From Candidatus Zhuqueibacterota bacterium 4484_219 (GTDB taxonomy: Bacteria > Zhuqueibacterota > JdFR-76 > 4484-219): a DNA stretch of 12,434 nucleotides. The position numbers and the translations under genes were made by a program. The stretch lies in contig MZGM01000040.1 of assembly GCA_002085035.1 (NCBI GenBank), forward strand, positions 1-12,434, given 5' to 3'. The notes below the pieces were generated by a model that saw only the letters and a list, made by a program, of their open reading frames with translations, had not been told where the DNA came from and ran no database searches. Shown here piece after piece: positions 6,080-12,434 of this stretch; within the stretch, counting starts at the first letter, position 1, and each line of letters starts with the position of its first letter.

Positions 6080-6694
6080 ATGGCAATTATCAAAAGGCAA
6101 AATTTGTACCGTCTAGCAAAAGTAATTTCCAATGTTTTTGTCCCTCCGGTGGCAACAGCAACAGCATTTCTATTACTCTGCTTGCATTATGCAGCGAATA
6201 TTGTGCAATTTGCTCTTTGGTTTATTATTTGCCTCATTTTTGCTGCCATATTGCCAATGATATACGTTATTCATTTAGAGCTAAATGGACAGGTGAGTCA
6301 ACTTCTTATCCCTATCAAAGAACAAAGAAACAAACCTTACCTGTTCGGAATGCTGTGTTATGCAATCGGATTAATTCTATTAATACTTCTGCGAGTTCCG
6401 ATTTTAATTGTCGCTCTAATGTTCTGTTATTTGACCAATACAGCCGCTACCTTTATCATCAATCGTTACTGGAAGATCAGTGCTCATACAATGGGGGTAG
6501 CGGGACCATTAATATGCTTATCCTTCGTCTGGCCAAAATCGGTTTTGCCTGTGTATCTATTGATACCAATAGTAGCATGGGCAAGGGTACACCTGCAAGC
6601 TCACACCACAATGCAGACTATTGCTGGTGCCCTGTTGGGTTTACTATTAACCTTCATCCAATTGAAAATCATTCTTCAACTCAACTTCCAATAA
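6080..6694 (+). CDS. Small PAP2-like (phosphatidic acid phosphatase-related) membrane protein
   Basis: A 204-residue, mostly hydrophobic protein with about six membrane segments. It resembles the short PAP2 relatives common in Bacteroidota-like genomes. KEQRNKP (80-86) sits where motif C1 would be, WKISAHTMG (131-139) matches the histidine loop C2, and ARVHLQAHTTMQTIAGALLG (168-187) fits C3 in the form Arg169-x5-His175-x3-Gln179. The usual catalytic-triad Asp is therefore replaced by Gln. I recall HTxxQ as a recurring variant of this subgroup, not necessarily a dead enzyme. It follows the AUR1-like gene by 24 bases and precedes the beta-CASP nuclease by 23 bases, so all three are probably cotranscribed. 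A role as lipid phosphatase or accessory to the larger PAP2 protein is inferred. A distant UbiA-like or other membrane family cannot be fully excluded. Confidence 0.7.
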   Translation: MAIIKRQNLYRLAKVISNVFVPPVATATAFLLLCLHYAANIVQFALWFIICLIFAAILPMIYVIHLELNGQVSQLLIPIKEQRNKPYLFGMLCYAIGLILLILLRVPILIVALMFCYLTNTAATFIINRYWKISAHTMGVAGPLICLSFVWPKSVLPVYLLIPIVAWARVHLQAHTTMQTIAGALLGLLLTFIQLKIILQLNFQ

Positions 6695-6704
6695 AGCAAT
6701 TTCA

Positions 6705-6712
6705 AGAAAGGA
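6705..6712 (+). promoter_or_regulatory. Shine-Dalgarno sequence fixing the start of the beta-CASP nuclease
   Basis: AGAAAGGA lies 5 bases before the ATG at 6718. The frame is open far upstream to 6217, but that extension is a shadow of the PAP2-like gene and lacks family similarity. This site and the immediate MKIQFWGAVRTVTGS family start set the true start. Confidence 0.75.
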
Positions 6713-6717
6713 CACAA

Positions 6718-8118
6718 ATGAAAATTCAATTTTGGGGTGCAGTTCGTACCGTTACCGGTTCCAGGCATCTGGTGATGACTGAAAATCGCAAGATTCTTCT
6801 GGACTGTGGTTTGTTTCAGGGGCATCGTCAGGAGGCTAACGAGAAGAACCAAAATTTCCATTTCGACCCCGCTGAGATCAGCAGTATGATCCTATCGCAT
6901 GCGCATATCGACCACAGTGGTAATATTCCTCATCTGGTGCGAAGTGGCTTTCAAGGAAACATACATGCCACTTCTGCAACTTTAGACCTGTGCAGTGTCA
7001 TGTTGCGCGACTCCGCCCATATTCAGGAAAAAGACGCAGAATATGTAAACAAAAAACACGCTCGCAAGGGGTTGCCTTTGGTAGAACCTTTGTACACCAC
7101 AGAAGACGCTCGCCAGTCCCTCAATAGTTTTGTCGGCTATGGCTATAACCGCTGGTTCTTTGTCGCTAACGGAGTAAAAGCTATTTTTCGTGAAGCTGGT
7201 CATATTTTAGGTTCAGCACAGGTTCTTTTGGAAGTGAACGAGAATGGACGTCAAACCCGACTTCTGTTTACTGGCGACCTTGGACGCAAGCATATCCCAA
7301 TTCTTCGGGACCCTTTCCAGGTTGAGGAAATCGATTATCTGATCATCGAAAGCACTTATGGTGGGCGTTACCATGCTCCGGTCACCGAAGTCAAAAACGA
7401 ATTGGCTGCGGTAGTCTCGCGCACCGTGGCGCGTGGCGGCAAAATCATCGTACCAGCGTTCTCGGTTGGCCGTACCCAAGAATTAGTTTACTATCTTCAC
7501 GAGCTTTTTAATGAAAAGAAAATTCCAGAGATCCCTATTTTCGTTGACAGCCCCCTCTCGGTAAACGTGACTGAAGTATTCCGTCTGCATCCCGAATGCT
7601 ATGATGCTGAAACCGAAGACCTGTTTTTGCGACACAATGAAGACCCCTTCGGTTTTGAGCGTTTACAGTACATTCGTAAAGTAGAAGAATCTAAGCAACT
7701 GAATAATCACAAAGGTTCTTGCATCATCATTTCTGCCTCTGGCATGTGTGAGGCCGGTCGGATTCTACATCACCTTAAGAACAACATCGAAAACCCCGCC
7801 AATACTATTTTAATTGTGGGCTACATGGCACAGAATACCCTGGGCAGAAAATTAGTAGAACGTTGGAAAAAAGTAAAAATCTTTGGAGAACAATATGACT
7901 TGAGGAGTGAAGTTGTTGTAATGAATGCCTTTAGCGCTCATGCTGACCGCAGAGAGTTATTGGATTACATTTCGCACCTCAATCTTACCCGCCTTAAAGG
8001 CATTTATCTAGTCCATGGAGAAGAAGACCAAATTGAAGCATTAAAAGATGGAATTCAGGAATTAGGCTACCAAAGGGTTTACATTCCTGTGGAGGGCGAA
8101 ATCTATGATCTGACTTAA
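6718..8118 (+). CDS. MBL-fold beta-CASP RNA-processing exonuclease (YSH1/CPSF73-like, COG1236)
   Basis: A 466-residue zinc-dependent nuclease of the metallo-beta-lactamase/beta-CASP group, expected to cut or trim RNA in the cytoplasm. All metal-site motifs are present: HAHIDH (61-66) preceded by LLDCGLFQG, His162 in GHILGS, Asp187 in FTGDLGR, and His408 in FSAHAD. The beta-CASP insert shows motif A at Glu211 in ESTYGG, VPAFSVGRTQE (245-255), FVDSPL, SASGMCEAGR (339-348), motif B His in LHHLKNN, and motif C near EVVVMNAFSAHAD. Length and organisation are those of typical bacterial COG1236 proteins, with no RNase J C-terminal domain. It is third in the PAP2 operon and ends by overlapping the convergent PorD-like gene by four bases (TTAA shared by both stops). 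Exact RNA substrates are unknown. Confidence 0.95.
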   Translation: MKIQFWGAVRTVTGSRHLVMTENRKILLDCGLFQGHRQEANEKNQNFHFDPAEISSMILSHAHIDHSGNIPHLVRSGFQGNIHATSATLDLCSVMLRDSAHIQEKDAEYVNKKHARKGLPLVEPLYTTEDARQSLNSFVGYGYNRWFFVANGVKAIFREAGHILGSAQVLLEVNENGRQTRLLFTGDLGRKHIPILRDPFQVEEIDYLIIESTYGGRYHAPVTEVKNELAAVVSRTVARGGKIIVPAFSVGRTQELVYYLHELFNEKKIPEIPIFVDSPLSVNVTEVFRLHPECYDAETEDLFLRHNEDPFGFERLQYIRKVEESKQLNNHKGSCIIISASGMCEAGRILHHLKNNIENPANTILIVGYMAQNTLGRKLVERWKKVKIFGEQYDLRSEVVVMNAFSAHADRRELLDYISHLNLTRLKGIYLVHGEEDQIEALKDGIQELGYQRVYIPVEGEIYDLT

Positions 8119-8972
8119 TCACTATTGTTTAAATATTTCTGGTACATATCTTTATGTGCGGGGTCGATCAAGATCATTTTCTGGAAAACTGATTTGTCCC
8201 TGGTATTCTTAAAAATATCAATGATCTCAGCAGAGTGGTTTTTGGCAAATTGCTGAGCCATTTGATGTTGAGGGTCATATTGGAGCATTTTGTAAAGCAG
8301 AGCAATAGCCTCGCGACAGTATTTTCGAACAGCGGTAGAATCTTGCTGCTGATAGGAAAGTCCTAAAAAATAAAGATCAACTGCCTGACGAAAAGTCAAA
8401 TTCTCTTTACTGAGAACCTTATCAATCAAAACCTTACGCTCATCCCAGCCATCAATAAAACGACTAAAACGGGCTTGCTGGCTAATATTCCGAGCTTTCT
8501 CAAAGAATTCTGTACCAGCAAATCTGCCACATTTGTCATACTCGAATCCGAGCATAATGTAAATATAGAAATCAATAAAACTGGTCAAAGGGTTAAAATT
8601 CGTGTCGCTATGTTGAAGATTATCTGTGAAACTGTAGTTAAACATCCAGCGGCGATCAAAGAACTGCATGTCGGAACGGTTAGAAATTAAGAAACGACCT
8701 TTGTAGCGGTCTTCGTAGTTAGTACTAACATCTTCCAGGTAAATCTGAATAACGATAGGAATTTCGTAATCATAACGTTCTTCTGTCCACTTAAAATTAT
8801 TGATGTAACTTAAGAGTTTATCTTGCAGATTTTCAACCTTGTAGCGTCTCTCATGGGGTATTCTTCGAAGATCAACTGTCACCGTGGCAATTACCTTTTG
8901 TGTCCACCCGCGTGGTGGGAACATGGTAATACCCACAGCAACGAGCAATAGGTAAATGTATCTACGCAACAT
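8115..8972 (-). CDS. porD: PorD-like protein (DUF4835), secreted, type IX secretion-associated family
   Basis: A 285-residue exported protein resembling the DUF4835/PorD family of the FCB group, annotated as a component linked to the type IX secretion system, with unclear biochemical role. A signal peptide (MLRR then a hydrophobic stretch, probable cut after GWTQ, residue 25) is followed by family-like segments: a beta-rich start ATVTVDLRRIP, LLSYINNFKWTEERYDYEIP (53-72), the RSDMQFFDRRWMFNYSF region near 99-115, FIDFYIYIMLGFEYDKCGRF (132-151) with the GTEFFEKARNI helix, and a C-terminal VFQKMILIDPAHKDMYQKY. ATG at 8972 is chosen over the longer frame from 9032 because GGAGG (8978-8982) precedes it and the longer start falls in the promoter. 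It diverges from a PorV-like gene. No other secretion genes are visible. The assignment rests on remembered family pattern, moderately sure. Confidence 0.75.
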   Translation of the reverse strand: MLRRYIYLLLVAVGITMFPPRGWTQKVIATVTVDLRRIPHERRYKVENLQDKLLSYINNFKWTEERYDYEIPIVIQIYLEDVSTNYEDRYKGRFLISNRSDMQFFDRRWMFNYSFTDNLQHSDTNFNPLTSFIDFYIYIMLGFEYDKCGRFAGTEFFEKARNISQQARFSRFIDGWDERKVLIDKVLSKENLTFRQAVDLYFLGLSYQQQDSTAVRKYCREAIALLYKMLQYDPQHQMAQQFAKNHSAEIIDIFKNTRDKSVFQKMILIDPAHKDMYQKYLNNSD

Positions 8973-8977
8973 ATGTG

Positions 8978-8982
8978 CCTCC
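8978..8982 (-). promoter_or_regulatory. Shine-Dalgarno sequence deciding the PorD-like gene start
   Basis: GGAGG on the minus strand, five bases before the ATG at 8972, in front of a clean signal peptide. Confidence 0.75.
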
Positions 8983-9004
8983 ACGTTTTTTCGGTTCAAT
9001 AATA

Positions 9005-9032
9005 AATATAAGCTTCTAAACCAAAAAGTCAA
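9005..9032 (-). promoter_or_regulatory. Candidate promoter of the PorD-like gene
   Basis: On the minus strand TTGACT (9032-9027) and TATATT (9010-9005) are 16 bases apart. Transcription would start near 8998, about 26 bases before the ATG. The 86-base divergent gap must also hold the promoter for the plus-strand PorV-like gene. TATAAG at 9007-9012 could be its -10, overlapping this element, but no matching -35 is seen. Confidence 0.45.
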
Positions 9033-9058
9033 GTTGAATATTCTGGAGAGAAATCTTT

Positions 9059-9889
9059 ATGACCCCTCGCCGTTGGTTATTCATCGCAGCTATTCTTTTG
9101 CTACCTACCTGGGTTGAAGCTAGCTTTGAGGACTTACCCGTGGGGGCTCGCCCCGGCGGCATGGGAGGTGCTTGTGTAGCGGTTGCAGATGATGCCAATT
9201 TATTATTTTTAAATCCTGGTGGACTGGGGCAAATTTCTAACTGGCAATTTGGTGGATTTTACGCCCAACCCTTTGGCATGAAGGAGTTGGCCTATCAAAT
9301 GTTTAGTTGGTTAAAACAATTTTCCTGGGGTGGACTGGGAATAGGTTTCCAACACTATGGGTATGAACTTTATCGAGAACAAACACTTGCCGTCGGTTGG
9401 GGTAATTGCTATCGCCAAAAGTTTCATTTCGGAGTTGCCCTTTACACCTATCAGCTTAATATCAAAAACTACGGTAGCGCTATTACCTGGGGAATTCAGC
9501 AGGGGTTTGTGCTCAGGCTTCAACCCAACTTAAATTTAGGTTTTGTGGCGAAAAACCTTAATCGCCCCCGTATTAGTAAAAACAAAGAGCTATTGCCTCA
9601 AATCTGGTGCACAGGAATTGCTATTCGGCCTACTGCTCACTTGCTACTTGCTTTCGATTTGTACAAAGACATAAATTTTCCGTTAGAAACTCGACTCGGG
9701 GCTGAATGGCATTGGGGTAGATTTCTTGTGCTGCGATCAGGTTTTTGTTTCACCCCCGCACGTTGGACATTTGGTGGTGGTTTAAAAATAGGCTCTTTTA
9801 CATTGGACTATGCCATGTGTACACATGCAGTTCTGGGGCTCACCCACCAATTTTCTTTCACCCTCTCCGCCAAAGGAAAGAAACAATAA
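9059..9889 (+). CDS. PorV/UPF0164-type outer-membrane beta-barrel protein
   Basis: A 276-residue exported protein with a signal peptide (basic TPRRW, hydrophobic core, probable cleavage VEA-S after residue 21). Directly after it comes the hallmark VGARPGGMGGACVAVADDAN...LNPGGLGQ (28-58) of the PorV/PorQ (UPF0164) outer-membrane family. The family usually reads NPAGL; here it is NPGGL. The rest is a run of short alternating strands rich in Gly, Phe, Tyr and Trp ending in FSFTLSAKGKKQ, as expected for a barrel of about 14 strands, though the usual terminal aromatic is followed by a short basic tail. PorV proteins act in type IX secretion or as FadL-like channels; this one is not assignable to a specific role. 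GGAGAG (9045-9050) precedes the ATG. Its stop overlaps the next start (TAATG), indicating coupling with the helix-hairpin-helix barrel protein. Confidence 0.82.
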   Translation: MTPRRWLFIAAILLLPTWVEASFEDLPVGARPGGMGGACVAVADDANLLFLNPGGLGQISNWQFGGFYAQPFGMKELAYQMFSWLKQFSWGGLGIGFQHYGYELYREQTLAVGWGNCYRQKFHFGVALYTYQLNIKNYGSAITWGIQQGFVLRLQPNLNLGFVAKNLNRPRISKNKELLPQIWCTGIAIRPTAHLLLAFDLYKDINFPLETRLGAEWHWGRFLVLRSGFCFTPARWTFGGGLKIGSFTLDYAMCTHAVLGLTHQFSFTLSAKGKKQ

Positions 9890-11721
9890 TGCAAGTAGTT
9901 TCACACCTAATATTAGGATTAGTTCTCAGCTTTCTATTCTCCTGTTCAGTGGCAGCTCAACAGACAGACTGGGAGAAATTTTTAGAAAGCGAAAAAGAAA
10001 CTGCCGAAAGCTCTGAATTGCTGGAAAAGCTGGAACAACTACGAGAACATCCTTTAGATGTTAATCGAGCAAATCTGAAAATGTTGTTGACAATTCCCGG
10101 TATGCGACCAACTGTAGCCCGAAGCATCATGGCTTTGCGCCGAAAGCATAAACTGGTTAATCTGGAAGAAATCCCCCAAAATATCACTCTAACACCTGAC
10201 GAATGGCGTTGGTTACGACAATTTCTGGTAATTAGAGTCCCACCATTAGTGCTGGAAAAGGATAGCGGAGAGAGAAATTGGAACGACCTGACGGTATTCT
10301 ATCTCGAAAACAGTTTCTGGCAAGATCGCTTGCGTTTTATTTTCGGACACTATCACCTTGGTTTTGGACAAGGATTAGTATTTTGGACCCCTTATGCGTT
10401 TGCCAAAGGTGGCGAGCCCATTTTCCCTACCAAGAAAGTAGAACTCCCAGTAGAGGGAAATCGTTCAACATCTGAGACTGAGCTTCTGCGTGGCGCCGTA
10501 GCCTATTACCATTCATCTAAATTTTCTCTGCTGGCCTTCTACTCTGACTCCAGATGGGATGCCACTCTAACCAATGGTAAAGCACAAACCATCGCGAAAA
10601 CTGGTTTGCACCGTACAGCTACCGAAATGGCCAAAAAGGACCAATTGCGTGAAAAGCTCTATGGCGGCCACGTAACTAAACAATTCAAAGAGAAACTCTG
10701 CATTGGGCTCTCATTCTATCAAAGCTATTTTCAGCCTGAACTAATGCACTCTTCCAAACCAGCAGATTATTTCCGATTTTGGGGATCTCGAAACCAAGTA
10801 GGAGGAATGAATATTGACTATCTGTTCACCAGGGGTATGATTTTTGGAGAAATCGCTGCTTGCCACCATGGTGGAAAGGCTGGTTTGATGGGAGCAATTT
10901 TTGACTACCATGCCGTCCAGCTCTCCACTTTATTCCGCTACTATGGCAGAGAGTTTCAGAATCTTCACGCTCATGGTTTTGGTGAAAGTGACGACACTTG
11001 CAATGAAATTGGCCATTACTTTGGCTTACGCTATCGTCCATCTCGTAAATCCCAATTTTGGCTTTATTTCGATCAATTTCGTCAACCCTGGTGTACTGCT
11101 ACCAAACCCATGCCTTCCTCCGGATACGAATGGTTATTGCAATGGCAACAAAAGTTTTTTCGCGGTTTTTCAATCATTGTTCGAATACGAGAAAAAACCA
11201 AAGAGCATACGGAAACAGTCACGCTGGATCAGATTCAGCGCACGCCGCAAATACCCTTTTCCCGGCGCACTTACCGTGGTCAATGGGAGATGAGAGTCTC
11301 ACCTCGTCTGCGATTACGCGGCAGAGTCGAGTGGATAGTAGTAGCTCCTCGACGAGAAGGTACATTTGATCAATTCGTTCACCGCGAAAAAGGAATACTT
11401 TTATTTCAAGATTGCTACTGGCAGCCAATTTCCAGTCTTACTCTAAGGGCTCGCTGGACCTTGTTCGATACCGACTCATACAATAGCCGCCTCTATCAAT
11501 TTGAATCTGACCTCTATGGCGTGATGAGTAATAAGGCACTTTATGGTAAAGGCAGCCGCTGGTACACTGTAGTGCGATGGAAATGGACAAAACTCTCGGC
11601 AATTTCTTTAAAATATGCCACCACTTATTTTGTCAATCGCCAAACCATCGGCAGTGGTTACGAACAAATCGATTCAAATACTGACCACTGGATCAGCGTA
11701 CAGTTGGATGCGGGTTGGTAA
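9889..11721 (+). CDS. Exported helix-hairpin-helix protein with C-terminal beta-barrel (probable outer membrane)
   Basis: A 610-residue exported protein of a family I recognise from FCB genomes but with no settled function. A signal peptide (about 1-23, VAA-QQ; the LFSC sequence is a weak lipobox alternative) is followed by an acidic helix and a ComEA-type helix-hairpin-helix unit (about 54-112: HPLDVNRANLKMLLTIPGM, then ARSIMALRRKHKLVNLEEIP). From about residue 120 on the sequence is rich in aromatic and alternating residues, starting with EKDSGE and GHYHLGFGQGLVFWTPYAFAKG (153-174), consistent with a large barrel ending in VQLDAGW. ATG at 9889 is preferred over an upstream extension in the PorV frame because of AAAGGAAAG (9872-9880), the TAATG overlap and the signal peptide. 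The HHH could bind DNA or another protein. The linker between HHH and barrel looks short for the family. Confidence 0.75.
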   Translation: MQVVSHLILGLVLSFLFSCSVAAQQTDWEKFLESEKETAESSELLEKLEQLREHPLDVNRANLKMLLTIPGMRPTVARSIMALRRKHKLVNLEEIPQNITLTPDEWRWLRQFLVIRVPPLVLEKDSGERNWNDLTVFYLENSFWQDRLRFIFGHYHLGFGQGLVFWTPYAFAKGGEPIFPTKKVELPVEGNRSTSETELLRGAVAYYHSSKFSLLAFYSDSRWDATLTNGKAQTIAKTGLHRTATEMAKKDQLREKLYGGHVTKQFKEKLCIGLSFYQSYFQPELMHSSKPADYFRFWGSRNQVGGMNIDYLFTRGMIFGEIAACHHGGKAGLMGAIFDYHAVQLSTLFRYYGREFQNLHAHGFGESDDTCNEIGHYFGLRYRPSRKSQFWLYFDQFRQPWCTATKPMPSSGYEWLLQWQQKFFRGFSIIVRIREKTKEHTETVTLDQIQRTPQIPFSRRTYRGQWEMRVSPRLRLRGRVEWIVVAPRREGTFDQFVHREKGILLFQDCYWQPISSLTLRARWTLFDTDSYNSRLYQFESDLYGVMSNKALYGKGSRWYTVVRWKWTKLSAISLKYATTYFVNRQTIGSGYEQIDSNTDHWISVQLDAGW

Positions 11722-11737
11722 AAGTAACAAAAGAGAC

Positions 11738-11766
11738 TTGTTTTTGCCAAAGGATTTTGTTATCTT
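11738..11766 (+). promoter_or_regulatory. Candidate promoter for priA
   Basis: TTGTTT (11738-11743) and TATCTT (11761-11766) are spaced by 17 bases in the 78-base gap before priA. This would give a leader of about 27 bases. No terminator hairpin for the preceding operon is seen in the same gap, so readthrough is also possible. Confidence 0.35.
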
Positions 11767-11799
11767 GTTTTTAAAAGATCAAAGTTACCAAATTTGATT

Positions 11800-12434
11800 A
11801 TGACAAGCATGAAAAATCCCGACACATCTCACTACGCTGAGATAGTTTTTCCTCTTCCGATTGATCATTCATTTACTTATCTAATTCCGCCACAATTCTC
11901 TACGATTTTGAAACCTGGATTTCGGGTGTTGGCTCCATTTGGGCGCCGTAAATTGACCGGCTTTGTAGTAAAACTTAAACAACAAACCGACCTTACAGAT
12001 TTGAAAGAGATCGAGGATGTACTGGATGAGGAACCAATTTTCTCCCCAGAATTGTTGCAGCTTACCGAGTGGATTTCCAAATACTATCTAGCACCCTGGG
12101 GTGAAGTACTGAATGCAGCTTTGCCTGCCGGTATCAATCTGGAATCGAAACGAAGGGTGATTTTATCGCCTGATTTGGACACCGAAACCATTTCGCAACT
12201 TCAGGATATCAGTGAGAATCAACGTAAAATTCTACTGCTATTAGCTAGACAAACTCTGGTGGAGAGTACCAGTCATAAAAAGCCGCCCAGGGGCGGCCTG
12301 CATGTTCACCAATTACAGAAAAAATTGGGAACAACCAATCTCTATCACAATCTGACAGTTCTACGTCAAAAGGGCTACGTAGACATCCAGAGTGTCATAT
12401 CTCGACCAAAAGTGCGGATTAAAACTCGTAAATA
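11800..12434 (+). CDS. priA: Primosomal protein N' (PriA helicase), N-terminal part (3' end outside window)
   Basis: The first 211 codons of PriA, the 3'-to-5' DNA helicase that recognises stalled forks and reloads the replisome. The family-typical start of the 3'-DNA-end-binding domain is clear: YAEIVFPLPIDHSFTYLIPP (12-31), then LKPGFRVLAPFGRRKLTGFVV (about 37-57). It is followed by the winged-helix-like part with LLQLTEWISKYYLAPWGEVLNAALPAGI (about 86-113) and a second helical region to the window end. Helicase motifs and zinc-binding cysteines lie beyond the edge, since the full protein is usually above 700 residues. Two ATGs compete (11800 and 11809) and neither has a good Shine-Dalgarno sequence; the first is used. 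The gap to the preceding gene is 78 bases with a promoter candidate, so it may be transcribed separately from the envelope genes. Confidence 0.93.
   Translation, partial: MTSMKNPDTSHYAEIVFPLPIDHSFTYLIPPQFSTILKPGFRVLAPFGRRKLTGFVVKLKQQTDLTDLKEIEDVLDEEPIFSPELLQLTEWISKYYLAPWGEVLNAALPAGINLESKRRVILSPDLDTETISQLQDISENQRKILLLLARQTLVESTSHKKPPRGGLHVHQLQKKLGTTNLYHNLTVLRQKGYVDIQSVISRPKVRIKTRK
12282..12297. repeat. GC-rich perfect inverted repeat inside priA
   Basis: GCCGCCC and GGGCGGC flank AG, forming a compact hairpin (realistically a 6-base stem with a CAGG loop) in an otherwise AT-leaning gene. It encodes the linker KPPRGG. It lacks a T-run, so it is not a terminator. Confidence 0.5.

Noticed and set aside
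6217..6717. In-frame N-terminal extension of the beta-CASP nuclease by 167 residues
   Set aside because: It overlaps the PAP2-like gene in another frame, has no nuclease-family similarity, and AGAAAGGA with ATG at 6718 gives the normal family start.
8973..9032. Longer PorD-like protein starting at TTG 9032
   Set aside because: The start falls in a promoter -35, the extra residues hide the signal peptide, and GGAGG precedes the ATG at 8972.
9745..9888. Upstream extension of the helix-hairpin-helix protein
   Set aside because: It lies within the PorV-like gene in another frame and would bury the signal peptide; the start at 9889 has a good ribosome binding site.

Overview
The window most likely comes from a bacterium of the Fibrobacterota-Chlorobiota-Bacteroidota (FCB) superphylum, possibly a Calditrichota- or KSB1-like lineage rather than a classical Bacteroidota. 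This is inferred from gene content: a PorD-like (DUF4835) lipoprotein-type gene, a PorV/UPF0164-type outer-membrane protein, and a helix-hairpin-helix protein with a predicted outer-membrane barrel, lying next to priA. Overall composition is moderate to low G+C. There are no RNA genes, CRISPR arrays, insertion sequences or gene-free stretches above 300 bases.

Layout. Positions 1-2015 (+) hold the 3' end of a trimeric-type purine nucleoside phosphorylase and a bifunctional glutamate formimidoyltransferase/formimidotetrahydrofolate cyclodeaminase (histidine and one-carbon catabolism). The second gene loses family similarity abruptly at about position 1970. Positions 1933-4197 (-) form a tight, overlapping three-gene operon: a CDP-alcohol phosphatidyltransferase, a radical SAM protein with a Twitch-type auxiliary cluster, and a VTT/DedA-like membrane protein. 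It uses TTG and GTG starts, and its two membrane-protein genes look AT-rich. A near-consensus promoter (TTGACA-N17-TAACAT on the minus strand) precedes it, flanked by a GTGAT/ATCAC repeat cluster that looks like an operator. The 3' end of this block is joined to the truncated cyclodeaminase, so 1971 looks like a rearrangement or assembly junction.

Positions 4331-8118 (+) hold a class I SAM methyltransferase, then, behind its own promoter, a likely operon of an AUR1/inositol-phosphorylceramide-synthase-like PAP2 protein, a small degenerate PAP2-like membrane protein and a beta-CASP metallo-beta-lactamase RNase. With the divergent CDP-alcohol transferase, this makes the centre of the window a candidate membrane-lipid head-group region.

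Positions 8115-12434 are envelope and replication genes. The PorD-like gene (-) converges with the RNase (stop codons share TTAA) and diverges from a PorV-like outer-membrane protein gene (+). The PorV-like gene is coupled by a TAATG overlap to the helix-hairpin-helix/barrel protein. The window ends in the N-terminal part of primosomal helicase PriA, which has its own candidate promoter.
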